64,000 nt of DNA from Acanthochromis polyacanthus (GCF_021347895.1 NC_067113.1:4322251-4386250); one strand, 5' to 3'; shown: positions 34,071 through 45,489, counted from the first letter of the stretch. Numbers and translations: made by a program. Notes: generated by a model not told the origin, from the letters alone.

Positions 34071-35620
34071 CACAGACAGGCAGTAATCAGCAGGATTAGC
34101 GCCAGGTGTGCAGACAGCGCCTTTTAAAACTTTTTAAGCAGCAGCAGAGAAGCAGTATGCAGAAGAGATGCTAACAGCTGTCAAGCCGAGAGGAGGGGAC
34201 CATCGTCACTGCCACAGCCGCAGGAGACCTGTGTGGAGGATAGCAGGACGCTATCTCCAGGAGCCAAGAAAACGCAGACCGGGCACAGCAAGCGAGAGGA
34301 GCGGAGCCAAGGAGGTGAACGCCGGGCATCAGAACACCATCACTGCCTGGAGTAGAGGGGAAGTGATGTGGGACAGTAGAGGGGTGTGTTCACGATTCCC
34401 TCTTTGAGCTAAGTACCCACTACATTCATTTTAACAACCTATTTTATCAATGGATTTTATTGTTCAACTTTTTAGCGAACTCTTATCAGTTTTACCCTGA
34501 CCTATTGAGACACTTTAGTGCTACGGAGGCCGCAGTTGTCAGCCTGTCTGGTGTATTAATACTTCAAGTGTAGCTAGAGTGCTGTGGAGTGTGTGAAGGG
34601 GAACCTGCTTTTTGGCCTATGAGACTTTCTTTTTGTAGTGGCACATGGGATTAGGGTGTTTTTGAATGTGTTGATAGGCTACTTTTAGAAGTACTACCAT
34701 CCAGCTACTAGGCTGACTTATGAGGCAGTGTCCCGTATAGAAGCTCTCATGAACATTGGAGTGACTGCCCCCTTGTTGTCAACCTTTTTTAAAAGATTCC
34801 TGTCAGCAGCTGTGGAGGCCACATGGAAGACAGGACAGAGACGGGAGCATAGACTGTATGGACGGGAGGCGGACAGAACCGCTGCGAGAGACTTGGGGCT
34901 GGGGTTTTTTAATTTTCTTTTTGTTAAAATAAACTGTTAAACTTTATGTTGAGTTTGTGATTGAAAAGAACCTGCATAGCTTTAAAACTGAGTCCGAGGC
35001 TCTTTTTAACCTAGGTGATATGATCAGCGTTCATATGTTTCTATCCCATGTTAGGTCGAATTCTAACCTCACCAAAGCCACAGTTGTCTCCTATACATGC
35101 CACGAACTCTAGTTCAAGCACCAGAATCAAATTTCCTCAAGCTTCCGGGTTCATGTCTTCTCTCTCTGCCCACCAGGGTGACGTCATAGCTGATTCACCA
35201 GTAACTTCTACAGCGCCCTCTGGCAGTGTGGCTCTTTTCCTCCAGCTGTAGCCATGTAGCAACCCTTTAGCCACATACTGACAGGAATAAATCGAGTTAA
35301 ATTCTGTTGATTTCATCTGAATTAGGCTGTAGAGGAAAAGTCTTGTTGGTTATGTTGAAATGTCTGTTATTCTTTTAATCATGGTTCAAGGCTATCATAG
35401 GATATTAGACTGACTGTGTTTAAGGCAGCTACAAGGCTTATACATAAAACTAAAAATAGTTTGGGTACAGTAAAGTTGATCATTGGCTAATGAGCTCTCG
35501 CCTTTGACATTGTGGGAGGGCTACCAGTGGCAAAAGTTAGTCTGGAGCCCTGCTCTGTGTCTTTTTTTTTTTTTTTTTTTATCGACGGAACTGCTGATCA
35601 CGCCTTGTGCTAATTAGAAC
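34071..35620. other. Unassigned; first part GC-richer, with a T21 run near the end
   Basis: The DNA from 34,080 to 34,960 is GC-richer and contains AAAATAAACTG at about 34,927, a polyadenylation-like signal. It may be an LTR or other transcribed end, but no TG...CA borders or duplication could be fixed. No domain is seen in its frames. A run of about 21 T lies at 35,561-35,580. Confidence 0.35.
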
Positions 35621-35624
35621 AGCA

Positions 35625-35960
35625 GGGACAGGTGGCACAGAGGTGCAATTGCTAGCACTGTCACCTCAGAGCTTGAAGGTCTGCGGGCCTTTGTGTGGAT
35701 TTTAAGGCCTAGCTTTGTGTACTTTACATGTTCTCCCTGTGTGTATGAGCTTCGGCTTCCTCCCACAGTCTAAAGATGTGCCAAGGTTAACTGGTGTTTC
35801 TAACATTTCTGTAGGTGTGAATACTGGTAAATGGACTGATTACCTGTTCAGGTGTACCTTGCCTTTACCAAAGTCAGATTAGATAGGGTCCAACCTCTCC
35901 ACAACCCTGCAGAGGGGTCACGGAGAGGCTGTGCATGTATGTGTGCCTGGAGTTCTGCAT
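35625..35960 (+). repeat. GATG-family SINE, diverged sense copy
   Basis: The head region GACAGGTGGCACAGAGGTGC and 'gctagcactgtcacctcagagc' is followed by body blocks TACATGTTCTCCCTGTGTGT, CTTCCTCCCACAGTCTAAAG, TTCTGTAGGTGTGAATACTG and TACCTGTTCAGGTGTACCTT. All are in SINE order but diverged more than the copy at 32,935. The B box is not preserved and no tail or duplication is clear. Confidence 0.7.
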
Positions 35961-35989
35961 TTGAAACTGCAAAACAGATAGACATTCAC

Positions 35990-36206
35990 CAACATGCAAT
36001 AGAAATTGTTATGGTTTGTGCAGAGACCCAAGTGCGGACAGAGAGACATGGCAACAGTACAAAGGTTTACACAATTTTTTTACAGAATACACAAAATATA
36101 AATGCAGTAAAAGAGCGAGCTGAATACGAAGCCCCAGTTGGGCACTAAACCAGAATACAGAACACTATACACTGCAGAGTGAATATATAAGTAAATCAAA
36201 ATGTCT
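35990..36206. repeat. Old A-rich repeat, left part, split by the solo LTR
   Basis: A-rich DNA of uncertain family; continues at 36,939-37,140 after the LTR. It shares a 'gacccaagtgcggacagag'-type start with 2,530. No coding content. Confidence 0.3.
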
Positions 36207-36938
36207 AACCTTGTCAGGGCCTCCTCCTCCCTCTGTCCTTCCTGACATCCAATTCCCTTTTCCCTATCCCTCTCCCTCTCTCTCCCTCTTCTCTCTCTCT
36301 CCGCCGCTGCCTCACGGCTGCCTTCATTTCATGATTAGAGCTTCCCTGCATAGTCCGGGCAGCTGCGGCTCATCTAGTGATTACACCTTCCTCCATAAAA
36401 GACCGGTTCCTGCACCCACAGATCGTAAACTCTGCCTATACAGTCAGTTTCCATCTCGCCGCTAAATCCTGTTTGATAACCCGTGCTTGCTATTAACGTC
36501 TACCTGTCCTCTCCTCCACCTAGAACGACCCAGCTGCCCGGATCTCCCCCCATCCTGCCTTCCCCCTCGTGGTCCTCTCCGGATTCCCCTTCCTGATTCC
36601 CCTCCTGGACCCCCAGGCCGCCTGCCGCCTTGCCACCCTGGACTCTCTGCGCCTGGTTTCCCTCCTCTGACGTCCCAGCCTTCAGCCTGCTGCAGCGAGC
36701 ATCCTCCTACTCCCGACCGCCGCACTCTGTCCCGCCCGAACCACCCACTTACCGCTGATCCCCGGCTCCGCCGCTCTGTCCCTGGACCACTCCTCACCAG
36801 ACCCTCCCGGATCCTCCTCTGGCTCCTCACCCCTCCACGATCCCCCCACCTTCCCACAATAAACCTGCCCTAAATCCTGTCTCTGCCTTGGTGGTGTGTT
36901 TTCCGCTTGGGTTCGCCTGTAAGAATCGTGACAAACCT
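36207..36938 (+). mobile_element. Solo LTR with 5-bp target duplication
   Basis: The 722-bp LTR at 36,212-36,933 starts TGTCAGGGCC and ends AATCGTGACA, with TGTCA/TGACA inverted tips. AACCT is duplicated at 36,207-36,211 and 36,934-36,938. A TATA-like CATAAAAG lies near 36,395 and a polyadenylation signal AATAAA near 36,859, giving plus orientation. It is unusually C/T-rich on the plus strand. No internal retroelement sequence adjoins it, so it is the product of recombination between two LTRs. Long open frames within it on both strands are compositional. Fish Gypsy-type is likely from the end sequences. Confidence 0.9.
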
Positions 36939-37375
36939 AGATACTAACCAAGTAACACCAGCCTAGGGAAGCGCAAGGGCTATAGGCTAAACTAATACCA
37001 GAAAATACAAACAAGCAGAATAACTCCAGCTGAACATAAGCCGGTAGTCAAGCAAACTGAGATTAACCAGAGCACATAAACAGAATGAGCAAGAACTCCT
37101 GAACTAAACTCAGACTCACTTAACAAAACAATTGTTACTCTACTTTAGTTAAACAAAGGAGACTACTAAAAATATGAATTCGGCTGGAATAAATTTACTA
37201 AAGACTGTATGGAAGGGCAAAGAAGGAGAGACAGCGTAGGAAGCTTCCGGCCTCCCATTGCATTCCAGCCAAATGAGACTCCAACCACAGCGCTACACAA
37301 ACGTAGGAAAAAGCTAACCTGTTTAGCCTCCTTTCACCATAATCCTCCTTCCTTTAATCTGGTTTGGCATATTCA

Positions 37376-37378
<3 letters not shown>
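36939..37378. other. Old A-rich repeat continuation and unassigned DNA
   Basis: To about 37,140 the DNA resembles the left flank of the LTR in composition. The rest, up to the (CA)n tract, holds nothing recognised. Confidence 0.35.

Positions 37379-37446
<68 letters not shown>
37379..37446. repeat. (CA)n microsatellite, about 34 units
   Basis: Uninterrupted CA dinucleotides followed by a short (TA) run. Confidence 0.98.
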
Positions 37447-37455
<9 letters not shown>

Positions 37456-38667
37456 TTAACTGTATGGAGCTCACATGTATTGTCTTCGTAGAATAGTTAA
37501 TAAATGTTTTTCATTTAGACCAGTTCACGGTCTCGTAGATTTCTTTGTGTGAGAACTGGGGCCAATTTAATCAGAATTCTAGACTTTCAGATATCAGACT
37601 GATCAACTTTATTTTAATCAAAGTCTCCTTGAGATTTTGTTTAAATTAATGATTTCCTCAGACAAAGTGGATGGTGCCCCTTTTTAATGAGTGCAAAAAT
37701 TTGATAATTCCGCTACATTTTGTTCCGTGTGTCTTAGTCCCTGTTTGTTGTAGAGTGTTTCACTTTTGACCTTTTTCAGTTATTGCTGTGCTTTATTTTT
37801 TCAGTCTTGCAACTTTACCATGGTGTGCCCTTTCAGCCATCTGCTCCTTCAAAAAATACATTTTAATCTCAAGGGTCATTCTAGCGTAGATAAAAGGTAA
37901 ATAAATGAGGCAGTAGCCCAGGGCCATCTTACTACTACAGCAATGTTATCACACTGTTTACACAAAATATTTTTAAAATATGTATTAATACATTTACAAC
38001 TATTCAAAAATGAGGTAACAACAGTGAATCCCCACCTTAGTAGAATGCATAAGCCACATAGCTGTTCTTTTCAAGGTTTTGTCAGTGTATTTGTATGTAT
38101 ATTCTGTGTGTGCACAATGGAACACAATTATCTTCGAAGAGATGTTGGTCACTGAAGCCTGTCCATGTGACCCTGAGGAACAAACACAGAGAAAACACAG
38201 CTGTGGATGTCCAGCCCTCTGACCAGCCCAATCCCCACTATGAAGTCCTGAGCATCCATCTGCCTGAGGGGTCCAAACCATACGCTACATCCCTACCTCA
38301 TGCCGTTCACTTTATTTACTCTTAGACCACATGTTCGCCACCAACACAGCGGCTCTGGCAGAAGCAGTTAGTGTGTCTGGACATCTACTCTCCATATCTG
38401 CAGATGGTAGAGGTTTATTTGTATTTAGAGAGCCCGTGTTTTCCTTAGTTGCATCAGTAAGCTGTTCATCCCGCAGTAGGGTCAGATGCCTTTGTGTCAG
38501 ACCTTTTCTAGCAGTTGGACAGCTGAAACCTCTGCAGCTGAGTAGCTCATGTTGTGGACTCAGAGTCATACAGTACACCTCTCCTCTCCTTTAGATGTGT
38601 GCACTCTAATTTTTTGTAATTCAAGTAAACTATTGCATTCATAACAGTTTTTAGTCTTATCTAGTGC
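37447..38667. other. Unassigned DNA with two modest open frames
   Basis: The plus-strand frames 38,095-38,325 (containing DVQPSDQPNPHYEVLSIHLP) and 38,331-38,594 (start MFATNTAALAEAVSVSGHLL) have non-repetitive composition, but no domain is recognised and flanking splice sites are not convincing. They might be exon relics or chance. Confidence 0.3.
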
Positions 38668-38697
38668 CAGCTGGAATAGACTCTGGATGGATGGAAG
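38668..38697 (+). repeat. SINE 3' tip fragment
   Basis: CCAGCTGGAATAGACTCTGG plus ATGGATGGAAG matches the end of the GATG-tailed SINE. Only about 30 bp remain. Confidence 0.4.
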
Positions 38698-39733
38698 TAT
38701 TATATTCCATTAATTAAGACCCTATCAAGAAGGCATAGAATACATACAAACTGTATATCATTGTTTTTAAGTGATACATTAATGCAAATACAAATTTTTC
38801 GTGCTGCAATTGGTTGAGGTGTCTTTTAACTATTTTGTAGGACAGCAACCGCTTTTCTCATTACAGACTAGTCTGATAACATTTGCCTTGACTTGAGAAA
38901 CCAAGATTTTATATGTATTTTGCATGAATAATTACCTACCAATTGGGTAGTTGCTAAAACATTTTTTGTCAGTTGAGTTGTGTAGAAACTGGGCAGTTGA
39001 ACTTGTTACAGGTTTTTGTGTTTGGCATGCAAAAAAACACATCCTAATCTGCAAAACAACTGAAGGTGTCAAGTAAAAGAGAGGGGTGTAAAAACTTGAA
39101 TATTTCCCTCTAATATAGTGAAGTCGAAGTAAAAAGACGCGTGGACAAAAATATACAATTACATATTTGCAAATAAATACAACACTACTAAGCAGCTTCG
39201 AGTTCAAACTTCCCATATTACTTTTCCAGCAAATCAATAACAATCATAACAGTACATTTCGAACAAGTGTGTCTGCTGAACTACACTGCTAAAGAAATCA
39301 CTGTCAAAAGCTTCTTCATCTGTCAGGAAAATCTACCAATTCCTCCATATTAAATCTAGTACAGAAACTGAGAGTAACTAGGCAGTAGCAATATGGGTTC
39401 ATGACCTTTTGATATATATTAATAACGACATAACTGATCATTATTGTTTTCAATACATTCATCTGAAATAGATCGATATATGCCTACATGGTCATACTCC
39501 TTTGAATTCATTGATAACAAAACAGCAGTCATGACAATACTATGTCTTTTCCAACAGACAGATAAACTTGCATAGTATTAAAAACTTAGGTTTATGTATG
39601 CATTTTGACCTTTTATTCACATGCAAATGCAGTTTTGGGTCACTGGAAACTTCCAGCGTCAGGATTTTCAGAAACTCAGTTTGCAGTATTCATGGTTTGA
39701 TGGAGAAAACTCCCTGCTGGGTCATTGACTCAG
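38698..39733. other. Unassigned AT-rich DNA
   Basis: No recognised element. Confidence 0.5.
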
Positions 39734-40243
39734 AGTCTGTGACATGCTGTCACCGACTCTGTTCCCCCCTTGGATTTTGTGCCCCACTCCAACCCCTTGT
39801 CTGCCTCGCCTCAGCCCCTTGGACTCTCCTGCTTTCCCCACCTTGGCTTTTCCCCCGACTTGGACTCTGTTTTGCTTCAACCTATTTGTGGATATTTCCT
39901 AGCCTCCTATGTGCCAGTTTTGTTCCCCCCACTAACTTCTGGATTCCCCAAGCCCGCCTGCTTTGCCCCCGCAGTTCTGTTTCCCCTGGTTTTGTACGTA
40001 CATTGTTTTATCTGGTTTAGTGTATCTCTGTTCTGTTTCTGTCGTTGAAGCTGTGGGGTTTTTTGTTGCTCTCATTTATACTTCGTTCTAGTCTTAAATT
40101 AGGTTTAGTTTGTCTCCTGGTTTGTTTTCCCCTTTCTGTATTGGTTCAGTTAGTTTGGTTAAAATAAAGACCTGTTTCTGTTGCCATCTGTCTGTCATAT
40201 CAGTGCCTGCACCTGGGTTCTCCACCCACCCCCGTAACAAGTC
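39734..40243 (+). mobile_element. Probable solo LTR
   Basis: The 3' end is typical of fish LTRs: AATAAAGACCTGTTTCTGTT at about 40,163, then a short stretch ending CCCCCGTAACA at 40,239. The best start is TGTGACATGCTGTCACCGAC at 39,738, giving 502 bp. AGTC flanks both sides (39,734-39,737 and 40,240-40,243), a weak 4-bp match that could be chance. The C/T-rich interior resembles the LTR at 36,212. The right border touches a Tc1 remnant exactly, as if the LTR or a recombination had cut that element. Confidence 0.6.
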
Positions 40244-40898
40244 CTGTAAGTTGCGAGGTGGGGCCTCCACATCCCATAGATGCTCCATTGGGTCGAGATC
40301 TGTGAAATTTGGAGACAAAGTTCACACCTCAAACTGCTCATGCTCCTCAAATCATTCCTGAATCCATTTTTGCTTGGTCCAGTTCTGATGTTCATGTGCC
40401 CATTGCTGGCTCTTTCGATGGTGCACAGGGGTCAGCATGGGCACTCGGACTAGTCTGCAGCTCCATACACAACAAACTGCAATACACTGTGTATTCTGAC
40501 AGCCTTCTTTCAGAACCAGCATTAACTTCAGCCATTTCAGCAACAGCAGCTCATCTGTTGAATTGGACCACATGGGCCAGCCTTCACTCCTCACGTGCAT
40601 CAACAAGCCTTGGCCGGCCACTTTTGACAGATACTGGCCACTGCAGACCGGGAACACCTCATAAGAGCTGCAATTGTATAGATGCTCTGACCCAGTCGTC
40701 CAGCCATCATAATTTGGCCATTGTCAAACTGGCTCAAATCCTTATGCTTGCCCATTTTTCTTACTTCTAAGACATCAACTGTGGGGAAAAAATGCTCACT
40801 TGATGTCTAATTTTTCCAACCCACTAACAGGTGCCATGATGAAGAGATAATCAGTGTTTATACACTCCACCTGTCAGTGGTCATTATGCCTAATAGGT
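40244..40898 (-). pseudogene. Tc1-like element, transposase internally deleted
   Basis: The right end TTAGGCATAATGACCACTGA (antisense) is followed by a start codon at 40,755-40,753. The protein begins [20 protein letters not shown], then [19 protein letters not shown] (helix-turn-helix), an ARLV-type second DNA-binding region in another frame, and RLVRVPMLTPVHHRKSQQWA. After HEHQNWTKQKWIQE it jumps to the C-terminal side (FEEHEQFEV, DLDPMEHLWD with the glutamate, EAPPRNLQDL). The two catalytic aspartate blocks are deleted. Stops and frameshifts also occur. The left end is cut at the LTR border. Confidence 0.8.
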
Positions 40899-40954
40899 AT
40901 ATATTACATCAATGGACACATGAAAACATTACGGGAGTGTACAGGTTTAAACAC

Positions 40955-41215
40955 AGACAGAAAGACAGACAGCTTTATTGATCCCCTAAGGGAAATTGTA
41001 GTGTTGCAACAATTCCGATATCACAGGACACATACAAACAGCACTATTTTAAAAATGTAAAAAATATTAAGATGGAATAAAAGAATAACGTAAGCACAGT
41101 GCAAACTAAAGCTGATTAGTGTGTCAGCACGTAGTGTCTCAGCTGTGCTTGAGCCAGGCGCCCTGGGTATAGATAGCCATAAGAGTGAAGAAATGTGACC
41201 GTCTGCTCTGCATTG
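40955..41215 (-). repeat. CR1/L2-type LINE 3' tail, antisense
   Basis: GACAGACAGCTTTATTGATC followed by CCTAAGGGAAATTGTAGTGT is the antisense of the usual fish LINE ending in 'gggatcaataaag' plus short repeats. Coding sequence is absent. Confidence 0.6.
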
Positions 41216-43580
41216 CCCTTGCTATACATGACATGCTCATATATACATTGTTTGCATCTTACTTACCAGCTATGTATGCAGTATGTTTAATTCCAGAGCC
41301 TTTTTCCATAACAGTACATTTATGAATCAGTTTCAGTGTTGGCTTGTTCTGTATATCCCCAGTCACTCTATATTCATTGTGCATCACTTTGTATGTATCA
41401 TCTGCGTTTGTCATAGCATGCTAGTATGCTGATGTGTGCTATGTGGTTTCTTGTTTCCCACCCTCAAGTGTTTTATTTACCTTTAATTGCTAACTATGTC
41501 AGCCACCAAAAACATTCTGCTGAGACTCTAAAAAGTGCTTCAGAAACATTTTATTCGGTATATTTCAGAATAAAATGGGCAATACATCATGTACTACATC
41601 AATATTTTCCTGTGAATATTTTTCTCTGTGTAAAAACAACAAACTAAACAGGTGGTTGAATACTGAATCCTCCTAACCATTTTCTTTACCATTTCTGAAA
41701 CATGTCATCTGTTGCACTCCAGGACACATCCACCCCCCCACCTCCTGTCTCACACACAGGATCTGTTCCACAGAGAATACTGAGGATGAAAGGAAGCTGA
41801 ATAAACATACATGCTCTGGCTCCTGTTAGTTTGCTCCATCAGATTTCACACCAGGATAAGGAGCAGGTGGATAAACTTAAACTAGTTCTGGCGGAATAGT
41901 CAAAAAATACATTCTTTTCCTTGACCTTTATGGAAAACATAATGTGAAAGAGGGATGTAAAGGGGAGTTCATGAGGACAAAATAAAAGACAACTTCGGTG
42001 CTGAAAACTAAACCTCTGACAGAGATTCAAAGGTCAGACCAGGCAGCAGAGTTGCAGTTTTCTACACTACTCTGCTGCTACTCTGACTGTCACCTTCTCA
42101 TTATCCCATAGAGACTGCGCACCAACTGCCTAGAAGTCTAAAATTAACAGAAGAGGAGCTGTTCATAATAATCAAATACAAATTAATACAACTTCATCAA
42201 AACCAAAAACAGGCAAATTAAATGTGGATTATTAAATATTAGATCTCTGTTGTCTAAATGTCTTTTAGTTAATGATCTGATAACTGCAGTGTTTCCTCTA
42301 GTATTGTTTTCAGCAGCGCCAGCAGGCTCTGCGGGAGCCGTGGCCACATAAACAAATGACCTTTGACTGCAGATTTTACTTATATAACCTATTTATTGAA
42401 TGGCCAGTTAAAAATAGCTTTTTAAAGACTGAATGTTAAAAAAAAGTAATTATTTGAACAAGCTCATCTGAAAATGCAATCAGCAGTTACAATCATGGTG
42501 TGTAGATATTAGCTTAATGCTATCAATTAGTTTACTCACGTTAGCGACAATGAATTGGCACCGGGCCCAATTAACTTAAGCTACCGATAGCCATCAATAT
42601 TTTGTGAATGTCTATTTAATTTGTAAAATCTATTACAAGCTGTCTTAAGCTAGTAACTTTTGTCCGGTAAGTCGCTCTCCTATTTTCCAAGATGACACTC
42701 CTCTGACTCTGACCTGGTGCCTTGACACGATGTCACTTTCAAGGCCACGCTCTATTGAGTATTAACCCCCACGTATCAAAGGCCGTTTCTCTATGTGTTC
42801 TTGTCCGTACTTGCGGTCTCGTGTTGTCATGAAACGTCATCAGTCGGAGACCGAATACTGTTCCAATTCAAAGAACGCATTTGATCGAGAACGGAAGAAA
42901 TACCCGGAAATGTTCTCGCTCCGCCCACATTTATCCAGACTGCATTGGACCAGACTTGTGCGGACTTGGGGCAGTCAAATAACCCATAATGCATTTCGCA
43001 CCGACCAGCGGTCAAAGACTGAGGAAGAAGCTTTCAGAGGTAACAGAAGATTTTTTGGGATACTACTGTTATTATGATACAAAATGTAGTTTTCAGATTA
43101 TTTCAGGTGTGAAAGTAGTTGTGTTAACATCAAATATAGGGTCAGTTTATCCAGATAAAGCCTTTTAAAAATTTACTCCAATGGTTTCGGAGATGTGAGG
43201 CTCCAGTATAAAGGACTATGAGCAGCCAGTCAGCGCTCACTGTAGCCACTGAGAGCAAGACTTTTAGAAATCCGCTGCTGGCTCTGACGGTTCTATAGCT
43301 GTTAAACGAGGATAAGTAGTTTTATGTTTTTCTAACGGTCACACTTTGGCCTCATACTGTATTTTTTTTACTGTTCAGCGAAAAATGGGCTTGAAAAAAG
43401 TTAGTTAATATTCATAACATAATATTTTTAATGTTTTACTCGATCCCTGACTGTGCTTCTGAATTATTGTCGTCTTCATTACCTGTGGTACGACTTCCCA
43501 GAGGAAAACTTTTTTGCTCAAGATAGTCTTTTTTTTTAAACTCTCAAGACAGCAACGAGATCTCCATTGAAGATGTTTTT
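41216..43580. other. Unassigned DNA
   Basis: No named element. Around 42,285-42,350 GTGTTTCCTCTAGTATTGTT and at 42,975 AACCCATAATGCATTTCGCA resemble fragments common in fish repeats, but limits and families are unknown. The 94-codon plus frame at 42,793-43,077 has no recognised domain. Confidence 0.4.
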
Positions 43581-43880
43581 GAGATCACCTCAATCTGATT
43601 TATTGCTCCTAAAACCCCCTTAGGAGCAAAACTGAGATTATGTGAGACTGAGTTTTTGAGACTTGTAGGAGAAATGTAAGTCATAGATGAGATCTTATCA
43701 TTGTGTCTTTATGATCTCATTCATGTCTTGCTTATTGCTCCTAAAAGGTCAGGAGGAGCACTGTGGAATTGTAAGAGAGATCTCAATTGCCTTTTATCTT
43801 AAGATCATCTCAATCTGAATTATTGCTCCCAAAACCCTCTTAGGAGAAAAACTGAAATAATGTGAGAATGACTTTGGGAA
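43581..43880 (+). repeat. Two 80-bp repeats with GAGATC-rich spacer
   Basis: GAGATCACCTCAATCTGATT plus TATTGCTCCTAAAACCCCCT and TAGGAGCAAAACTGAGATTA at 43,581-43,660 recurs, with about ten changes, at 43,801-43,880. The spacer is also rich in GAGATC and 'ttgctcctaaaa'. Within each copy TTGCTCCTAA and TTAGGAGCAA form a short inverted repeat. Similar GAGATCTC-rich DNA lies at 49,880-50,340. Confidence 0.75.
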
Positions 43881-43960
43881 GAAGTTAAAATGGAAGGGGG
43901 AAAAAAAGAACCAACTTAGAGCAAAACACAGTCCCATTTATTTAAAACAGTACAATGATC

Positions 43961-44258
43961 AATGATGGCAATCAAAAAAGTACATTTTTCTTTTCATTGA
44001 AAGAAAAACTCTCGATTTTTAAGAAAACAGTTTTGAGAATCACAATGATAGGAAACACAAAAGTAGATTTTTTAAAAAGAAAAAACTCAATTTAAAAAAA
44101 AAATAAAAATTGAGGACCACCATGATGTCAATCACGAAAGTACATTTTTTTTAAAAGACGAAAGTCTCAATTTTTGAGAAAAACAATTTTGAGAATCACC
44201 AAGATGGGATCACACAAGTAACTTTTTTTTAAAGAAAACATTAAATTTTTGTGAATGT
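43961..44258 (+). repeat. AT-rich minisatellite, four units of about 80 bp
   Basis: Units start at 43,963 (TGATGGCAATCAAAAAAGTA), 44,045 (ATGATAGGAAACACAAAAGT), 44,122 (ATGATGTCAATCACGAAAGT) and 44,201 (AAGATGGGATCACACAAGTA). Each continues with a T/A run, 'aactctc..tttt' and 'gagaatcacc'. Periods are about 82, 77 and 79 bp. The units are diverged, so the array is old. Confidence 0.8.
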
Positions 44259-44260
44259 GA

Positions 44261-44353
44261 CTTGTTAACCAGTAGGTCCACCTTGTTCATTATTCACTAG
44301 CAGTGTTGTAGTGCTAGTGAACAATGAACAAGGTAGACATACTGGTTAACAAG
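44261..44353. repeat. 93-bp hairpin
   Basis: CTTGTTAACCAGTAGGTCCA continuing to 'ttcactagca' pairs with the complementary stretch ending at 44,353. The arms are 42 bp with three mismatches around a 9-bp loop. It directly follows the minisatellite and could be a small MITE or a fold-back created at the array edge. No target duplication is clear. Confidence 0.8.
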
Positions 44354-45108
44354 GGGGCGGTTGAAAAGTACCTGATCACTTGACCGACCTGTGACGGCAT
44401 TTATTAATGAGTGTCTTTTTCAGTTTGGCCTCCTCGACTGGTTTCCAGTTCTCCATTATTGCACACCGCCTCACATAGGCTGCAAACAAAATAAACAAAA
44501 GTGGCTTAAATTAGTTTTGACCACACCAGCCCAGGACCTCCACATCCAGCATGTTCACCTCCAAGATCGTCTGAGACCAGCCACTCGGACAGCTGCTGAA
44601 ACAATCGGTTTGCATAACAAAAGAATTTCTGCACAAACTGTCAGAAACCGTCTCAGGGAAGCTCATCTGCATGTTCCTCGTCCTTATCGGGGTCTCCACC
44701 TGACTCCAGTTCGTCGTCGTAACCGACTTGAGTGGGCAAATGCTCACAGTCGATGGCGTCTGGCACGTTGGAGAGGTGTTCTCTTCACGGATGAATCCCG
44801 GTTTACGCTGTTCAGGGCAAATGGCAGACACCGTGTGTGGGTGAGCGGTTTTCTGATGTCAGTGTTGTGGATGGAGTGGCCCATGGTGGCGGTGGGGTTA
44901 TGGTATGGGCAGGCGTCTGTTATAGACGAAGAACACAGGTGCATTTTATTGATGGCATTTTGAATGCACACAGATATCATGACGAGATCCTGAGGCCCAT
45001 TGTTGTGCCATACATCCAAGAACATCACCTCATGTTGCAGCAGGATAATGCACAGCCCCATGTTGCAAGGATCTGTACACAATTCTTGGAAGTTGGAAGT
45101 TATCTCCT
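44354..45108 (+). pseudogene. Tc1-like transposase, DD core fragment
   Basis: From about 44,515 the plus strand reads LTTPAQDLHIQHVHLQDRLR, AAETIGLHNKRISAQTVRNR, LREAHLHVPRPYRGLHLTPV, RRRNRLEWANAHSRWRLARW and RGVLFTDESRFTLFRANGRH (first aspartate). A frameshift near 44,840 is followed in another frame by GERFSDVSVVDGVAHGGGGV, MVWAGVCYRRRTQVHFIDGI and LMLQQDNAQPHVARICTQFL (second aspartate). The N-terminal HTH and the final glutamate block are missing. It belongs to the same broad family as the short element at 5,982. It ends where antisense Gypsy sequence begins at 45,108. Confidence 0.85.
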
Positions 45109-45384
45109 GTAACTCTGGAGAACCCTTCATGGACAAAATATCCACAGGATCAAGTGTCAAAGGTGAAGGACTCGACTCTGACCAAACTCTGCTACCAGCC
45201 AACCCATTACCCAATATAAAATGAACTCCCTCTATGGGCAATGCTGGTCGAACTCCAACAGATACCTCACCCTGTAACAGTTCGCAATCAAGGACCACCT
45301 TATGTAACGGAACGGGCAACACCATCAAACCCATCCCACGACTGAGGATACTGTCCCCCGTATCAGTCTGATAAGAAAATGACA
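45109..45384 (-). pseudogene. Gypsy-like pol N-terminal (protease-region) fragment
   Basis: The antisense frame holds GMGLMVLPVPLHKVVLDCEL followed by LQGEVSVGVRPALPIEGVHF and ILGNGLAG. Fish Ty3/Gypsy polyproteins have this V(G)VRP.LPV.GV...LGND.AG block in the protease region; here the LGND aspartate is glycine. It lies head-to-head against a sense-strand piece of the same kind of LTR (45,390). The aspartic-protease catalytic site itself cannot be assigned. Confidence 0.7.
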
Positions 45385-45389
45385 GTACA

Positions 45390-45489
45390 GTAATAAATTA
45401 TCTGATCATTTTTTCGGAAAAGCCCTCCTCCCCTCCTTTTGTCATGGCCATCGAGCTGGGTTATGACAAAATGGGGGCTCGTCCAGTCG
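45390..45489 (+). mobile_element. Partial Gypsy-like LTR (U5 side) and primer-binding site
   Basis: TAATAAATTATCTGATCATT to TTATGACA at 45,468 matches the last 80 bp or so of the complete LTR at 48,811-49,233, but in the opposite orientation. Three bases later comes TGGGGGCTCGTCC (45,472-45,484), the tRNA-Pro type primer-binding site, whose last five bases differ from the expected sequence. The upstream part of the LTR is missing; the homology stops abruptly at about 45,390. Confidence 0.8.

Noticed and set aside
36462..36857. 131-codon glycine/arginine-rich antisense frame and 128-codon proline-rich sense frame
   Set aside because: Both lie in the C/T-rich solo LTR; length is due to biased composition that lacks stop codons.
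37209..37496. Frame with a long HT repeat, and similar frames at 59,976 and 61,663
   Set aside because: Translation of (CA)n microsatellites.
45365..45384. DTG triad near the Gypsy fragment as a protease active site
   Set aside because: The surrounding residues and its position relative to the LGN.LAG block do not fit the catalytic site; more likely coincidence.
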